A stretch of 64,000 nt of DNA from Inquilinus sp. KBS0705 (GTDB lineage Bacteria; Bacteroidota; Bacteroidia; Sphingobacteriales; Sphingobacteriaceae): NCBI GenBank assembly GCA_005938025.2, contig VCCI02000003.1, positions 62,001-126,000 on the forward strand, written 5' to 3'. The translations under genes and the position numbers were made by a program. The notes beneath the pieces were generated by a model. That model was given only the letters and a program-made list of their open reading frames with translations. It searched no databases and was not told the origin of the DNA. Of this stretch, positions 36,610-44,888 are shown piece after piece (position 1 is the stretch's first letter; the number at the start of each line of letters is the position of its first letter).

Positions 36610-37146
36610 ATGATATTATCAGATAAACGTATCCTCGAAGAGATAGAAAAAGGGCATATAATTATTGAACCTTTTAAGCGCGAATGCCTGGGAACCAACT
36701 CGTACGATGTGCATTTGGGCAAACACCTGGCCACCTATAAAGACCGCGTTTTAGACGCCAAACTACATAACGAAATTATTGGTTTTGAGATACCTAAAGA
36801 TGGCTTTATACTACAGCCTAATACACTTTACCTGGGTGTAACCTTAGAGTATACCGAAACCCACAAGCATGTGCCTTTTTTAGAAGGGAAATCGAGCACG
36901 GGGCGATTGGGTATTGATATACATGCCACCGCAGGTAAAGGCGATGTGGGCTTTTGCAACACCTGGACGCTGGAAATATCCTGCGCGCAACCTGTAAAAA
37001 TATACGCCGGTATGCCTATTGGGCAATTGATATATTTTGCGGTAGAAGGGGAGATAGAAACCCTTTACAATACCAAAAGCAACGCCAAATACAACAACCC
37101 TACCACCCGCCCGGTTGAAAGTATGATGTGGAAAAACAAGTTTTAA
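36610..37146 (+). CDS. dcd: dCTP deaminase
   Basis: 178 residues, the usual Dcd length, with SYDVHLG-type opening (LGTNSYDVHLG), the nucleotide-binding GKSSTGRLGIDIHATAG and the catalytic Glu in NTWTLEISC. The enzyme turns dCTP to dUTP to feed thymidylate synthesis. The start MILSDKRILEEI is typical of the family. It is probably monocistronic: a -7 element for the next gene lies 14 bases after its stop. Confidence 0.95.
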   Translation: MILSDKRILEEIEKGHIIIEPFKRECLGTNSYDVHLGKHLATYKDRVLDAKLHNEIIGFEIPKDGFILQPNTLYLGVTLEYTETHKHVPFLEGKSSTGRLGIDIHATAGKGDVGFCNTWTLEISCAQPVKIYAGMPIGQLIYFAVEGEIETLYNTKSNAKYNNPTTRPVESMMWKNKF

Positions 37147-37159
37147 CATTTTAGGGTTA

Positions 37160-37167
37160 TATATTTG
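37160..37167 (+). promoter_or_regulatory. Putative -7 promoter element (TATATTTG)
   Basis: Exact TAnnTTTG match 51 bases before ATG 37218 of the MG2/TonB-plug gene. Confidence 0.4.
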
Positions 37168-37217
37168 ATGCGCAGATAATTAATGTTATCAAATTGCGTA
37201 TATCTGTATATATAACT

Positions 37218-39668
37218 ATGTTTTTTAAACGGATATTTTTTGGCTTGATAATAGCGGCCTGCGCAGCGACTGCCTTTGGCTTTACGGCCTATGAGGATGT
37301 TATTGAAAAAATTACGCGGCAGTTAACCAACTGGGCTACCCAAAAGCCTGTTGAAAAGGTGTATTTACAGCTTGATAAACCCTACTATGCCGCGGGCGAT
37401 GATATATGGTTTAAAGCCTATGTTACACATGGCAGCAACAACCAACTGGCACCCGATAGCGGCGTTTTAAATGTTGAACTGATAGATGCTAAGGATGCTA
37501 TTAAACAACGCTTAAAACTGGCAGTAAAAAACGGGGTAGCAAATGGCGATTTTGCCCTGCCGGATACCCTGCAACAAGGCAATTACCGCATACGGGCCTA
37601 TACCAATTACATGCGTAATGCCGGCAGCGAATACTTTTTTGATAAAACATTAAGCATTATAAACGCCATACGGGGCAATGGTGCCATAGCTAATAATGTT
37701 GCCGGCGCGGCAAATGCGGTTAGCGCTGCTCAAAAGGCCGATGTGCAGTTTTTCCCTGAAGGGGGTAGCCTGGTGAATGGCGTGCCTACCAAAATAGCTT
37801 TTAAGGCCGTAGCCCCCAACGGGCTTGGGTTGGATTTTACCGGTATTGTTACTGATAGTAAAGGCCTGCAGGTAGCCAGTTTTGCCAGTACGCATTTGGG
37901 TATGGGTGTGTTTAACTTTACACCTGTAACCGGCAATACCTATCAAGCCCGTATTACCCTGCCTGATGGCAGCAGCAGCACTGTTGTCTTACCCAATGCC
38001 AGCGATAAAGGCTATGTTTTAAACATAAGCACCGATGCCCAAAATATACTGGTAAAAATAGCTGCCGACAGGCTAACTACCAACGAGGACGCCAACAGGC
38101 AAGTGGTGCTGGTGGCCCAAAGCGGCGGCAAGATATACTACACTGCCAAAACTAAATTAGGTACGGTAAGTATACCCAAGGCCAAATTCCCGGCTGGTAT
38201 TATGCAGTTTACCTTGTTTACAGCAGGCGGCAAGCCACTGAACGAACGGTTGGTATTTGCCCGCGATGCGGATGTGCTGAACTTGACCATAACAACCGAT
38301 CAGCAAACCTATGCGCCGCGCCAAAGGGTTAAGATAGGGCTTGATGCCAAAAGCAATAATGGCAGCGCGGTTGCAGGCAACTTTTCGGTAGCGGTAATTG
38401 ACGAGACGAAAGTGCCGGTTAACGAGGCAAACGAAAACAACATATTAGCAGGCCTGCTGCTTAGCAGCGACATTAAAGGTTATATTGAGCAGCCTGCCTA
38501 CTACTTTAATAATGCAAGCGATAAAACCCGCGCCGACCTGGATGTGCTGATGCTGACACAAGGTTATCACCGCTTTGAATGGCGCGATGTACTGAATGAT
38601 AAGATAGCCGCCGATGCCTACGAGCCCGAAAACGCTTTAACGGTAATGGGCACCGTAAGCACCCCATCAGGTAAACCGGTACCAAACGGCAAGGTTAAGC
38701 TTATCAATTTTGATGATATCAACTACTCGTACGAGACGGTGACAGATGCCGACGGTAAGTTTGCATTTGGCAATCTTAGCTTTGCCGATAGTGTGCGCTT
38801 TATTGTGCAGGCTACCAACGCTAAAAACAAACGGGATGTGGTCATCAACCTTGATTCGATAGCACCGGCTAATACTGCGGCCAATAAAAACCGGGCCGAC
38901 TTTGAGATAACTACCGCTGATGCCCCTGCGGAGTACGCGCAAAGCAGCAAGGCACTTTACAGCGAGCAGTTACGATACGGCGTAGGCAACCATGTATTAT
39001 CCTTACGCGAAGTGATCATCCGCGAGAAGAAGCAGGCGCTTAAATACTCATCTAACCTTAACGGCGCCGGTAATGCCGACCAGGTGCTGCTGGCCCGCGA
39101 CTTGCGCAACATGGCCTGTATATACCTGAGCGATTGTTTGCAGGGTAGGTTGGTTGGTGTAATATTCAGAAATGGTGTGCCGTACTCCACCCGCTCGTTT
39201 AGGCCGATGCAGGTAATTATAGATGGGGTGTATGTAGAAAGCAGCTATTTAAACAACATCAATTTTTACGATGTACAGGCTATTGAGGTATTGCGGGGCA
39301 TAGGCACCGCTGCCATATACGGGGGCAGGGCATCAAATGGTGTTATAATTGTGACCACTAAACGCGGCGGCGAAAACGAATATGATGGCCCGATAACCGG
39401 CCGTGGCATAAAAGCCTATTACCCCAAAGGGTATTTAAAAGCGCGCGCCTTTTATTCGCCGCAGTACGATAAAAGCGGCGTAAATAAACAACTGGCCGAC
39501 CTGCGTACCACCATTTACTGGAACCCTAACGTAATTACCCGCGACGATGGCAAAGCCAGCTTTGAATATTTTAACGCCGGCAGCCCCGGCACCTACCGCG
39601 TAGTGGTTGAAGGTATCGACGCTAACGGCAACCCCGGTCGCAAGGTGTTTAGGTATCAGGTGAGGTAG
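37218..39668 (+). CDS. MG2-domain / TonB-plug hybrid outer-membrane protein
   Basis: 816 residues from ATG 37218, where a signal peptide begins (MFFKRIFFGLIIAACAATAFG); an upstream TTG at 37194 is less likely. The order is: a macroglobulin MG2-like domain (about 40-150, KVYLQLDKPYYAAGDDIWFK), further beta-sandwich domains, a carboxypeptidase-regulatory-like fold (about 475-545), and a TonB plug-like domain near the end (FYDVQAIEVLRGIGTAAIYG). It lacks the 22-strand barrel of a TonB receptor, so the plug probably acts as a binding module. Such proteins are common in Bacteroidota; their role is unknown. Confidence 0.85.
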   Translation: MFFKRIFFGLIIAACAATAFGFTAYEDVIEKITRQLTNWATQKPVEKVYLQLDKPYYAAGDDIWFKAYVTHGSNNQLAPDSGVLNVELIDAKDAIKQRLKLAVKNGVANGDFALPDTLQQGNYRIRAYTNYMRNAGSEYFFDKTLSIINAIRGNGAIANNVAGAANAVSAAQKADVQFFPEGGSLVNGVPTKIAFKAVAPNGLGLDFTGIVTDSKGLQVASFASTHLGMGVFNFTPVTGNTYQARITLPDGSSSTVVLPNASDKGYVLNISTDAQNILVKIAADRLTTNEDANRQVVLVAQSGGKIYYTAKTKLGTVSIPKAKFPAGIMQFTLFTAGGKPLNERLVFARDADVLNLTITTDQQTYAPRQRVKIGLDAKSNNGSAVAGNFSVAVIDETKVPVNEANENNILAGLLLSSDIKGYIEQPAYYFNNASDKTRADLDVLMLTQGYHRFEWRDVLNDKIAADAYEPENALTVMGTVSTPSGKPVPNGKVKLINFDDINYSYETVTDADGKFAFGNLSFADSVRFIVQATNAKNKRDVVINLDSIAPANTAANKNRADFEITTADAPAEYAQSSKALYSEQLRYGVGNHVLSLREVIIREKKQALKYSSNLNGAGNADQVLLARDLRNMACIYLSDCLQGRLVGVIFRNGVPYSTRSFRPMQVIIDGVYVESSYLNNINFYDVQAIEVLRGIGTAAIYGGRASNGVIIVTTKRGGENEYDGPITGRGIKAYYPKGYLKARAFYSPQYDKSGVNKQLADLRTTIYWNPNVITRDDGKASFEYFNAGSPGTYRVVVEGIDANGNPGRKVFRYQVR

Positions 39669-39673
39669 TTTTT

Positions 39674-39708
39674 AAGTCGAAAGTCTTTAGTTTTAAGTCT
39701 TAACTCGG
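39674..39708. repeat. Intergenic heptad repeat array
   Basis: Five tandem 7-base units: AAGTCGA, AAGTCTT, TAGTTTT, AAGTCTT, AACTCGG. The 7-base period is the same as at 21.3 kb and 22.1-22.5 kb but the unit differs. Confidence 0.65.
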
Positions 39709-39747
39709 GAGTTGGTCTGAGTACTTTCTCATCGCCCAATCCACCAC

Positions 39748-39806
39748 GTCATTGCGCGGAGCGATAGCGACAAAGCAATCTCCAGACTATGCTGGCAAAG
39801 ACGCGG
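39748..39806. repeat. REP-like intergenic repeat (GTCATTGCG... type)
   Basis: The run beginning CGTCATTGCGCGGAGCGA and continuing through AGCGACAAAGCAATCTCC resembles a repeat family seen many times between genes in Sphingobacteriaceae genomes. It contains short inverted GCGA/TCGC pieces and lies between convergent genes. The family link is from memory. Confidence 0.55.
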
Positions 39807-39825
39807 ATAGAAAGGGACTAATCAC

Positions 39826-40593
39826 CTACTTAGCCAAATAAAACTTCTCCCAAAAATCTTCTGATTTAAAGATAGCGCTACGGTCGTTGCCGCTGTTGTC
39901 GCCGCCACGAGCCATACCGCCGCCGCCACGGCCGCCTCTGCCACCACCGCCCATTCCGCCCCGGCCACCGCCCATACCACCGCCACCCATTCCTCCACGA
40001 CCTCCACGGCCACCGCCGCCGCCCTGCATATCGCCGCCGCCATCGGCGTTCATGGTGGGTTTTTGTATGCCGTTTATTTTAAAGTTAAAGGCCCATTCGC
40101 TTTTTGAAGGATTATCAGCATGAAAGAATTTTAAGGGGATAGCCGCTTCGCACACCAGGTTTCCATCAGCATCATAATTAACAGCCGCCTTAAAGCCATA
40201 GGTGTTTGATGTGGTGATCATATCATATTCAATATCTTTAAAGCCTTCTACCTTAATGCTGCGCAGGTTGGTAATACGCTCGCGCATCAACTCGTCACGG
40301 TCCTCCTTGGTTACCTCGCCATTATCGCCCTGTTTTGGTGGCGTAAACTCCGGTGTGGTACCCGGGTAGCGCAGGGGGAAGGTCATTTTAAAGGTCTCTT
40401 TCTTTTTGCCCTTGGTATCGATGCTTAGGGTAATGCCCGCATTTAAAATGCGCATCTGTTCCGACCGGTCGTTAACACGTATAACGGCATACAGGTTATC
40501 GCCATCATTGGCCAGGGTGTAGTTCAGTTTTTTCTCTTCGTTATGGTAGCGCAGGCTGTCGCCCCAATCGTTTAAGTTGCCGTCTATCACCAC
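39826..40593 (-). CDS. CBM9-like secreted protein with Gly/Arg-rich tail, separated from its signal peptide by a frameshift
   Basis: As drawn, 255 residues from GTG 40593. The N-terminal 150 residues (VVIDGNLNDWGDSLRYH and following beta strands) look like a family-9 carbohydrate-binding fold; residues about 190-235 are a Gly/Arg/Met-rich low-complexity stretch, then a conserved-looking FWEKFYLAK end. There is no good start at 40593. A signal peptide (ATG 40697) lies just upstream in another frame, and one added A in the A run near 40627-40630 joins the two as QNLLPPPPNVVIDGN. The gene is therefore either frameshifted or mis-sequenced. Its ligand is unknown. Confidence 0.75.
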   Translation of the reverse strand: MVIDGNLNDWGDSLRYHNEEKKLNYTLANDGDNLYAVIRVNDRSEQMRILNAGITLSIDTKGKKKETFKMTFPLRYPGTTPEFTPPKQGDNGEVTKEDRDELMRERITNLRSIKVEGFKDIEYDMITTSNTYGFKAAVNYDADGNLVCEAAIPLKFFHADNPSKSEWAFNFKINGIQKPTMNADGGGDMQGGGGGRGGRGGMGGGGMGGGRGGMGGGGRGGRGGGGMARGGDNSGNDRSAIFKSEDFWEKFYLAK

Positions 40594-40697
40594 ATTTGGC
40601 GGTGGCGGCAGTAAGTTTTGGCTGGTTTTGGTATTTGTGCCTTAATAGTGGCGGTAATAAAGCAAATTAAAACAAGTGACAGAATGGTTGGTTTCAT
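40587..40697 (-). pseudogene. Detached signal-peptide exon of the CBM9-like gene
   Basis: ATG 40697 starts MKPTILSLVLICFITATIKA, a textbook signal peptide, then runs out of frame and stops at 40587. It is one base out of phase with the CBM9-like body. Corrected, the full gene would be 39826-40697. Confidence 0.7.
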
Positions 40698-40793
40698 AGC
40701 TGTTGGGGTATAAATAGCATGGGTAAATTGTAAAAAGGTCAATTTTGTTCACATCATCAACATCATTTTAACACATTTATTACTGTTTTTGAG

Positions 40794-40801
40794 TAAATTT
40801 G
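40794..40801 (+). promoter_or_regulatory. Putative -7 promoter element (TAAATTTG) for clpS
   Basis: Exact TAnnTTTG match, 10 bases before ATG 40812. Confidence 0.5.
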
Positions 40802-40811
40802 CTGATACACT

Positions 40812-41093
40812 ATGCCAACAGAAATACAGGAACAAACCTTCTCTCTTGAAGAAGTGCTGGCGGGCCTTAAAGAGATGCACCGCCTTATTTTGTGGAACGA
40901 TGATCATAATACGTTCGAACATGTGATACACTGCATGATGAAGTACCTGGATTATACCGAATCGCAAGCCGAGAAAATTGCCTGGAAAGTACATAACGAA
41001 GGTAAATGCGCCGTACTGGAAGGCTCGTTCACCGAGATGGAAGTATACCGCAAAATACTACAGCAGGAAGGCCTTACCGTTAGTGTAGATTAA
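40812..41093 (+). CDS. clpS: ClpS, adaptor of the ClpAP protease
   Basis: 93 residues with the ClpS fold markers: LILWNDDHNTFEHVI, in which the Asn/Asp pair binds the N-terminal amine of N-degron substrates, and the later KVHNEGKCAV motif near EMEVYRKIL. ClpS hands N-degron proteins to ClpA/ClpC. Length is typical for Bacteroidota. A promoter-like element sits directly upstream, and a small membrane protein gene follows 22 bases later. Confidence 0.93.
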   Translation: MPTEIQEQTFSLEEVLAGLKEMHRLILWNDDHNTFEHVIHCMMKYLDYTESQAEKIAWKVHNEGKCAVLEGSFTEMEVYRKILQQEGLTVSVD

Positions 41094-41115
41094 CCTTATT
41101 TATTACCTTCTACCA

Positions 41116-41265
41116 ATGGAGAAAAATAAGTTCTTGCTGGCAGGTATTGCCATGGGCGTTGCCATTGGTGCCGCAACCGGCCACCTGGCCATTGGCATTG
41201 CTGTTGGGATTGCCTTAGGCCTGGCCATATCTAAACGGGCCGGGAAGGATGGCGGTAGTGCATAA
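41116..41265 (+). CDS. Small glycine-zipper membrane protein
   Basis: 49 residues from ATG 41116. It is almost one long hydrophobic stretch with glycines at regular spacing (GIAMGVAIGAATGHLAIGIA then VGIALGLAIS), followed by KRAGKDGGSA. Glycine-zipper peptides pack tightly as membrane helices. It follows clpS by 22 bases and may share its transcript. No function can be assigned. Confidence 0.6.
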   Translation: MEKNKFLLAGIAMGVAIGAATGHLAIGIAVGIALGLAISKRAGKDGGSA

Positions 41266-41713
41266 AATTTGGCTTAAGCCTTATCCTCAATGTTTAAATT
41301 TATAATTTACGCTCTCACTCTTACTATATTCTATCGTTTTTTCGGCAAATTTTAATGTTCTAAACTTATCAAGGGGTTATTGCGCCGGGGTGTTTTACCT
41401 GCTTAATACCGTGTTATATAGCCAACAACTTTTTGTATATTAGTTGTACCTATTAATTATTGCTGATGACCCCTTTTTGCAGGGCGCTGCCGTCAATTTG
41501 GCTCAGCGCAATTTTACTGTCTGTTACTCGTATTTACGCGCAGCCCGCAGATAAACCATCCCGGTTTCCGGTTAACTCCGTTTCCTACGCATTTTTTAGC
41601 TTTAGGTATCCCCTCATCCCCGCTTCCCAAACGGATAGTGGCTTTATCATATTTGAGCAACACCACGATAGATTTTTTGGTAGAGAATTCACTACTCAAT
41701 TACCTAAGCCATC
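41266..41713. other. Gap without a firm gene
   Basis: 448 bases, mostly A/T-rich. An 85-codon frame (41460-41717) with a weak signal-like start overlaps the next gene by four bases; its remaining residues do not resemble a protein family and I rate it as doubtful. No terminator or promoter is clear. Confidence 0.4.
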
Positions 41714-42997
41714 ATGAAAAGATTATTACTTGTCTTATTTTTAGCAGTCCCGTTTATTTGTTTAGCCGATATAAAAACCGACACTTTAAGCAAGCTGCCC
41801 GAAGCAGGGTATTTGTTAAAAAATGACTGGAAATTTCATGCCGGCGACGATGCCGGGTGGGCAGTGTCGACGCTTAAAGATAACAACTGGCAAGCCATTG
41901 ACCCTACAAAGCTGATACGAAACCTGCCACAGGTTAGCGACGCGCAAATATGCTGGTTAAGGCTAAGATTTCACATTGGTGATGAATTAAAAAATAAAAA
42001 CGTCGCCCTTGCTATTAAACAGATAGGCGCATCAGAAATTTACCTGAACGGAAAATTGCTTATTAAATATGGTAAGGTAAGTGCAAATTACAAAGACGAG
42101 GAAACCTACGATCCCCGCATTCAGCCCCTAACCGTTCAATTGGGCGGTAATTCGGAGCAGGTTTTAGCTGTGCGGTATTCATTTAATAAACAGAATTGGT
42201 ATGCAGCATATGGCCGATCGGTGCTATCTGTCACCTTAAGTAAGCCCGAGAATGCATGGGATGTTTATGACACACGGTTAAACCGGTATTCGCACCGTTC
42301 CTTTGTATTCGGTGTATTCATTATATTAAGCATCCTGCATTTTGCTATATATTTTGCCTATAAAAGCCGTAAGCTTAACCTTTACCTGGCAGGTTTTACA
42401 TTTTTGCAGGCACTTACTTTTTTAGACGGCCTTACCCCCTCGTGGCGCAGCAATCAAAGTTACGAGTTTTACCGCACCATATTTTATCTGGCTGCCCCTG
42501 CCACATTTGTGTATCTGTTGTTTATGGTATATGACCTTTTCCATCTGCCTAAAAACATCTGGATAAAACTGCTCGGATTATTGGCTTTACCAATTACCTG
42601 TTGTCAGCTTTTTGCCAGCTTTGGCGATTTTGCCCAAAGCCCGTATGCCATAATTATTTACCTGGAAACTATACGTATAGCAATAAGGGCGTTGAAACAA
42701 CGCCAAAGTGGCGCTTTGTTGCTTTTAATAGGCCAGATAACCGCGTTGTGTTTTTTCTGCGCTTTTAATTTCTACAAATATTTTTCTCCTGATTTATCCT
42801 ACAATATCCGCCTGTTATTGGTAGATATGGCGTTTTTGCCACCTGCAGTTGTAATGTCTGTTTTGCTGGCCCGCGAGTTTGCCGACAATAACATTGCTGG
42901 AGTTACAGTTAAAGCAGGTAGAAGAACTTTCGCAAAAAAGCCTTGCGCAGGAACAGGAGAAGCAACAAATATTAGCAATGCAAAACGAATTACTTGA
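41714..42997 (+). CDS. 7TM-type sensor half of a histidine kinase, cut by frameshift
   Basis: 427 residues. A signal peptide (about 1-18) leads into a periplasmic beta domain of the 7TMR-DISM type (about 40-185), then seven membrane helices (about 195-390) ending in [13 protein letters not shown]. The last 33 residues are out of frame and look meaningless. The kinase half continues in the +1 frame immediately after 42893, where removing one A gives [16 protein letters not shown], the usual linker of this family. Original function would be sensing an outer signal (often a carbohydrate in DISM proteins) and passing it to the kinase. Confidence 0.82.
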   Translation: MKRLLLVLFLAVPFICLADIKTDTLSKLPEAGYLLKNDWKFHAGDDAGWAVSTLKDNNWQAIDPTKLIRNLPQVSDAQICWLRLRFHIGDELKNKNVALAIKQIGASEIYLNGKLLIKYGKVSANYKDEETYDPRIQPLTVQLGGNSEQVLAVRYSFNKQNWYAAYGRSVLSVTLSKPENAWDVYDTRLNRYSHRSFVFGVFIILSILHFAIYFAYKSRKLNLYLAGFTFLQALTFLDGLTPSWRSNQSYEFYRTIFYLAAPATFVYLLFMVYDLFHLPKNIWIKLLGLLALPITCCQLFASFGDFAQSPYAIIIYLETIRIAIRALKQRQSGALLLLIGQITALCFFCAFNFYKYFSPDLSYNIRLLLVDMAFLPPAVVMSVLLAREFADNNIAGVTVKAGRRTFAKKPCAGTGEATNISNAKRIT

Positions 42998-43832
42998 GCG
43001 GCAGGTAAACGATCGTACGGCTGAATTGAATCAATCCTTAACTAACTTAAAAGCCACCCAAACCCAGCTTATCCAATCCGAAAAAATGGCATCGCTGGGC
43101 GAACTTACAGCCGGTATAGCACACGAGATACAAAACCCGCTAAACTTTGTTAATAACTTCTCGGAAGTAAATACCGAGCTTATAGACGAGATGTATGCCG
43201 AAATTGAAAAAGGCGATTATGAAGAAGTAAAAGCTATTGCGGGTGATATCAAAGAAAATCAGCGGAAAATAAGTCAGCACGGCAAACGAGCCGATTTTAT
43301 TGTAAAAGGGATGCTGCAACACAGCCGCAGCAGCACCGGCGAACGGCAGTTAACCAGCATTAACACCCTGGCAGATGAGTTTTTAAAGCTGAGCTACCAC
43401 GGCCTGCGGGCAAAAGATAAAAGCTTTAATGCCGAACTGTATGGCAATTTTGATGCCGACCTGCCTCAAATAAATATCGTTCAACAAGATATTGGGCGGG
43501 TGTTGCTCAACCTGTTCAATAACGCATTTTATGCGGTTAGCGAGCGGAAAAAGACAGCAGGACCGGATTATAAGCCCGAGGTTACTGTATCAACATCAAC
43601 CGAAGGCAGCCAGGTAATTATTAAAGTAAAAGATAATGGGATAGGTATACCTGATGCCATTAAAGAGAAAATAATGCAGCCGTTTTTTACTACTAAACCT
43701 ACCGGCGAAGGTACAGGCCTGGGCTTGTCTTTAAGTTATGATATTGTGGTGAAAGGGCATGGTGGCAGTATCGATATAAATAGTAAAGAAGGTGAAGGTT
43801 CGATATTCATTATTAAAATACCCGTTAATTAA
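42879..43832 (+). CDS. Kinase half of the same split histidine kinase
   Basis: About 313 meaningful residues from 42894. Coiled coil ([12 protein letters not shown] onward), HisKA with phospho-acceptor His in [15 protein letters not shown], and a HATPase domain with the N box [10 protein letters not shown], the G1 box [10 protein letters not shown] and the G2 box [13 protein letters not shown]. The frame has no ATG start and no leader: the first possible start is a TTG inside the upstream gene, so as drawn it would be made only by frameshifting. It has no adjacent response regulator. Confidence 0.8.
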   Translation: MPTITLLELQLKQVEELSQKSLAQEQEKQQILAMQNELLERQVNDRTAELNQSLTNLKATQTQLIQSEKMASLGELTAGIAHEIQNPLNFVNNFSEVNTELIDEMYAEIEKGDYEEVKAIAGDIKENQRKISQHGKRADFIVKGMLQHSRSSTGERQLTSINTLADEFLKLSYHGLRAKDKSFNAELYGNFDADLPQINIVQQDIGRVLLNLFNNAFYAVSERKKTAGPDYKPEVTVSTSTEGSQVIIKVKDNGIGIPDAIKEKIMQPFFTTKPTGEGTGLGLSLSYDIVVKGHGGSIDINSKEGEGSIFIIKIPVN

Positions 43833-44222
43833 ATCGAATGTCGGTAATTGTTTTTAAGGACGAACAAGTACCTGCCTAATGATAGGTGTAATGAAACAGC
43901 GAAGTTGAACACAGTGAACGGTCCAGCACCAAGTGAGGATGGGCTCGTTTTAGGCATGACAATTATGGATGCCTATAAAATGTATAAAACTTGAATGATA
44001 TCAGAAAAGTTGGATGATTAGTGTATATTTTACACAACTATGGGCCACTATATAGTACAAAAAAATTACTGTGAAGGAAATGTATAAAACTTGTAAAAGA
44101 TTTATTTTTTAATATAAAGAAATTAATTTAATTAAAACGACTTTTTTCTTATGTGCCACAACTAAGGAGAGTTAAAAGCGAAATTGGCTTAACTATTGGT
44201 CTTGCAGGCCAAAATATAAAGT
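43833..44222. other. Gap with a 16-bp direct repeat and a hairpin
   Basis: 390 bases without a gene. Bases 43978-43993 and 44078-44093 are the same 16-mer (AAATGTATAAAACTTG), exactly 100 bases apart. A hairpin TAGGCAT/ATGCCTA (43951-43957 with 43969-43975) precedes the first copy. The region may carry the promoter of the HTH gene at 44223. Confidence 0.5.
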
Positions 44223-44627
44223 ATGGGTACGCATTACGGACAAACAGTTGAATATATAGTAAGGAAAAATGGTTACAGTATTACCGATTTAGCCGAGGGT
44301 TTAGGTGTTAACAGACGAACCATTTATAATTACTTTCAGAACAATTACCTGAAGTATGATATAATTCATAAAATTGGAATGTTGGTGCGACATGATTTTT
44401 CAAGGGAATTCCCCGGAATTTTCACCAGTGACCAATTTGAACCAAATATCCTTAGCAAAAAAAATCAGGATTATGCTTCCAACACAGCAGCTGACGATGA
44501 ATACTGGAAAGACAAGTATATTCAGCTGCTGGAGCAATACAATCACCTAATAACTTCTATAGTGCCTATGGAACGAAAAAATCAGATAGAAAATTCTTCG
44601 GCATTTATCTTAAAACAATCAGCCTAA
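44223..44627 (+). CDS. Small helix-turn-helix protein
   Basis: 134 residues. The N-terminus (about 8-60) is an XRE-like HTH: YIVRKNGYSITDLAEGLGVN then RRTIYNYF as recognition helix. The C-terminal half is polar with a short coiled stretch (YWKDKYIQLLEQYNHL). It could bind DNA as a dimer. It lies between the split kinase and the PAS kinase, 260 bases before the latter, and may be its output regulator, though there is no receiver domain. Confidence 0.7.
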   Translation: MGTHYGQTVEYIVRKNGYSITDLAEGLGVNRRTIYNYFQNNYLKYDIIHKIGMLVRHDFSREFPGIFTSDQFEPNILSKKNQDYASNTAADDEYWKDKYIQLLEQYNHLITSIVPMERKNQIENSSAFILKQSA

Positions 44628-44888
44628 AGTGTTATCTCGGTATTGCATTAAATAAGGAAAGTCAATTATATATATGATGAAAAACAGCTAAATTATTTTA
44701 TTTCTAAGCAATGTTTTTTACTTTCGGTCATCGGTCGCAGTTCTGAAAGTTTAAATGTTTATAAATTTACACTATAGTTTGCTGGTGACAGATAACCAAA
44801 TAAACGGTTTACGTAAAATACGTTTTTAAAGGCATAAGATCTTCATGATAACCCTTATTAAGGTAAGTCTTTCATCAATTCAGGCTTT

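Noticed and set aside
39748..39806. CRISPR-like repeat
   Set aside because: Only a single copy is present and no spacers or cas genes occur. It fits a dispersed REP-like element instead.
41460..41717. 85-codon frame before the split histidine kinase
   Set aside because: It has a weak signal-like start but no recognisable family or conserved features and overlaps the kinase start by four bases. Probably chance.
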